From an uncultured beta proteobacterium (lineage in GTDB: Bacteria > Pseudomonadota > Gammaproteobacteria > Burkholderiales > Burkholderiaceae_C), in contig CAJBBZ010000285.1 in assembly GCA_903951445.1 (NCBI GenBank), forward strand, positions 1 through 64,000: a stretch of 64,000 bases of DNA, written 5' to 3'. Position numbers and translations under genes: made by a program. The notes under the pieces were generated by a model. The model worked only from the letters and a program-made list of their open reading frames with translations, was not told where the DNA came from and did not search any database. Positions 63,976 through 64,000 of the stretch are shown one piece after another. Position 1 is the stretch's first letter. Each line of letters begins with the position of its first letter.

Positions 63976-64000
63976 ATGAAAAAACTCCCCCTAGGCCTGT
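63976..64000 (+). CDS. possible start of a gene running off the right edge
   Basis: An ATG at 63976 opens MKKLPLGL, resembling the beginning of a signal peptide, but only eight codons are visible and no clear ribosome binding site precedes it. No function can be given. Confidence 0.25.

Overview
The window reads as a chromosomal segment of a betaproteobacterium of the order Burkholderiales, most likely family Comamonadaceae. The evidence is gene content and order: mreBCD-mrdA divergent from gatCAB, a divergent hemJ-like/hemB pair, a cysH-D-N-sbp-T-W-A run, a short PutA with a divergent Lrp-type regulator, and GC-rich housekeeping genes. The species cannot be named from sequence alone. No tRNA, rRNA, CRISPR array, transposase or prophage module was seen.

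Layout: 1-4.4 kb (mostly minus) holds the start of rpsL, a D-Ala-D-Ala carboxypeptidase, an alpha/beta hydrolase, a [2Fe-2S] ferredoxin, a VanZ-like membrane protein and a HemJ-like protein. 4.7-10.5 kb (plus) holds hemB, an SDR, an enoyl-CoA hydratase, a GMC oxidoreductase, a candidate 6S-like RNA with a strong terminator, and a TSUP permease. 10.6-15.1 kb (minus) is the elongasome operon mreB-mreC-mreD-mrdA. 15.3-18.7 kb (plus) is gatCAB; gatA looks mosaic. 18.7-19.9 kb is an accessory AAA/DUF4143 ATPase behind a 37-bp palindrome. 19.9-26.9 kb (minus) is sulfate uptake and activation. 27.1-28.9 kb holds an aldo/keto reductase and pyrE. 29.1-32.2 kb is a choline/betaine ABC transporter (choXWV), followed by a flavin monooxygenase interrupted by one in-frame TAG. 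34.2-38.3 kb holds a small membrane protein, exonuclease III, a lipoprotein alkylsulfatase and a GNAT/DUF1778 toxin-antitoxin pair. 38.4-44.2 kb holds putA, its Lrp-type regulator and psuG-psuK.

44.2-52.0 kb is an accessory island: Phd-RelE, a decayed RHH antitoxin, a KAP P-loop NTPase, a HipA/YjjJ-like kinase, a secreted protein with CapA, BrnTA, MntA-HepT and Phd-VapC. The most notable signal of the window lies here: on the minus strand, directly before the ribosome binding site of the KAP NTPase, is a sequence matching the GEMM-I (c-di-GMP class I) riboswitch consensus. This suggests that a putative stress or defence NTPase is controlled by a second messenger.

52.2-59.2 kb is a divergent RpiR-type regulator and a six-gene operon (two COG0212 5-formyl-THF cyclo-ligase paralogues, a THI5-like ABC importer with a double-length permease, and an adenine/adenosine deaminase). 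Two TGAAACAAnnnTTCCA boxes 32 bp apart lie in the divergent promoter. 59.2-63.8 kb (minus) is a copper-handling cluster: DUF2946, YcnI, PCu(A)C, DUF2946 and a TonB-dependent receptor.
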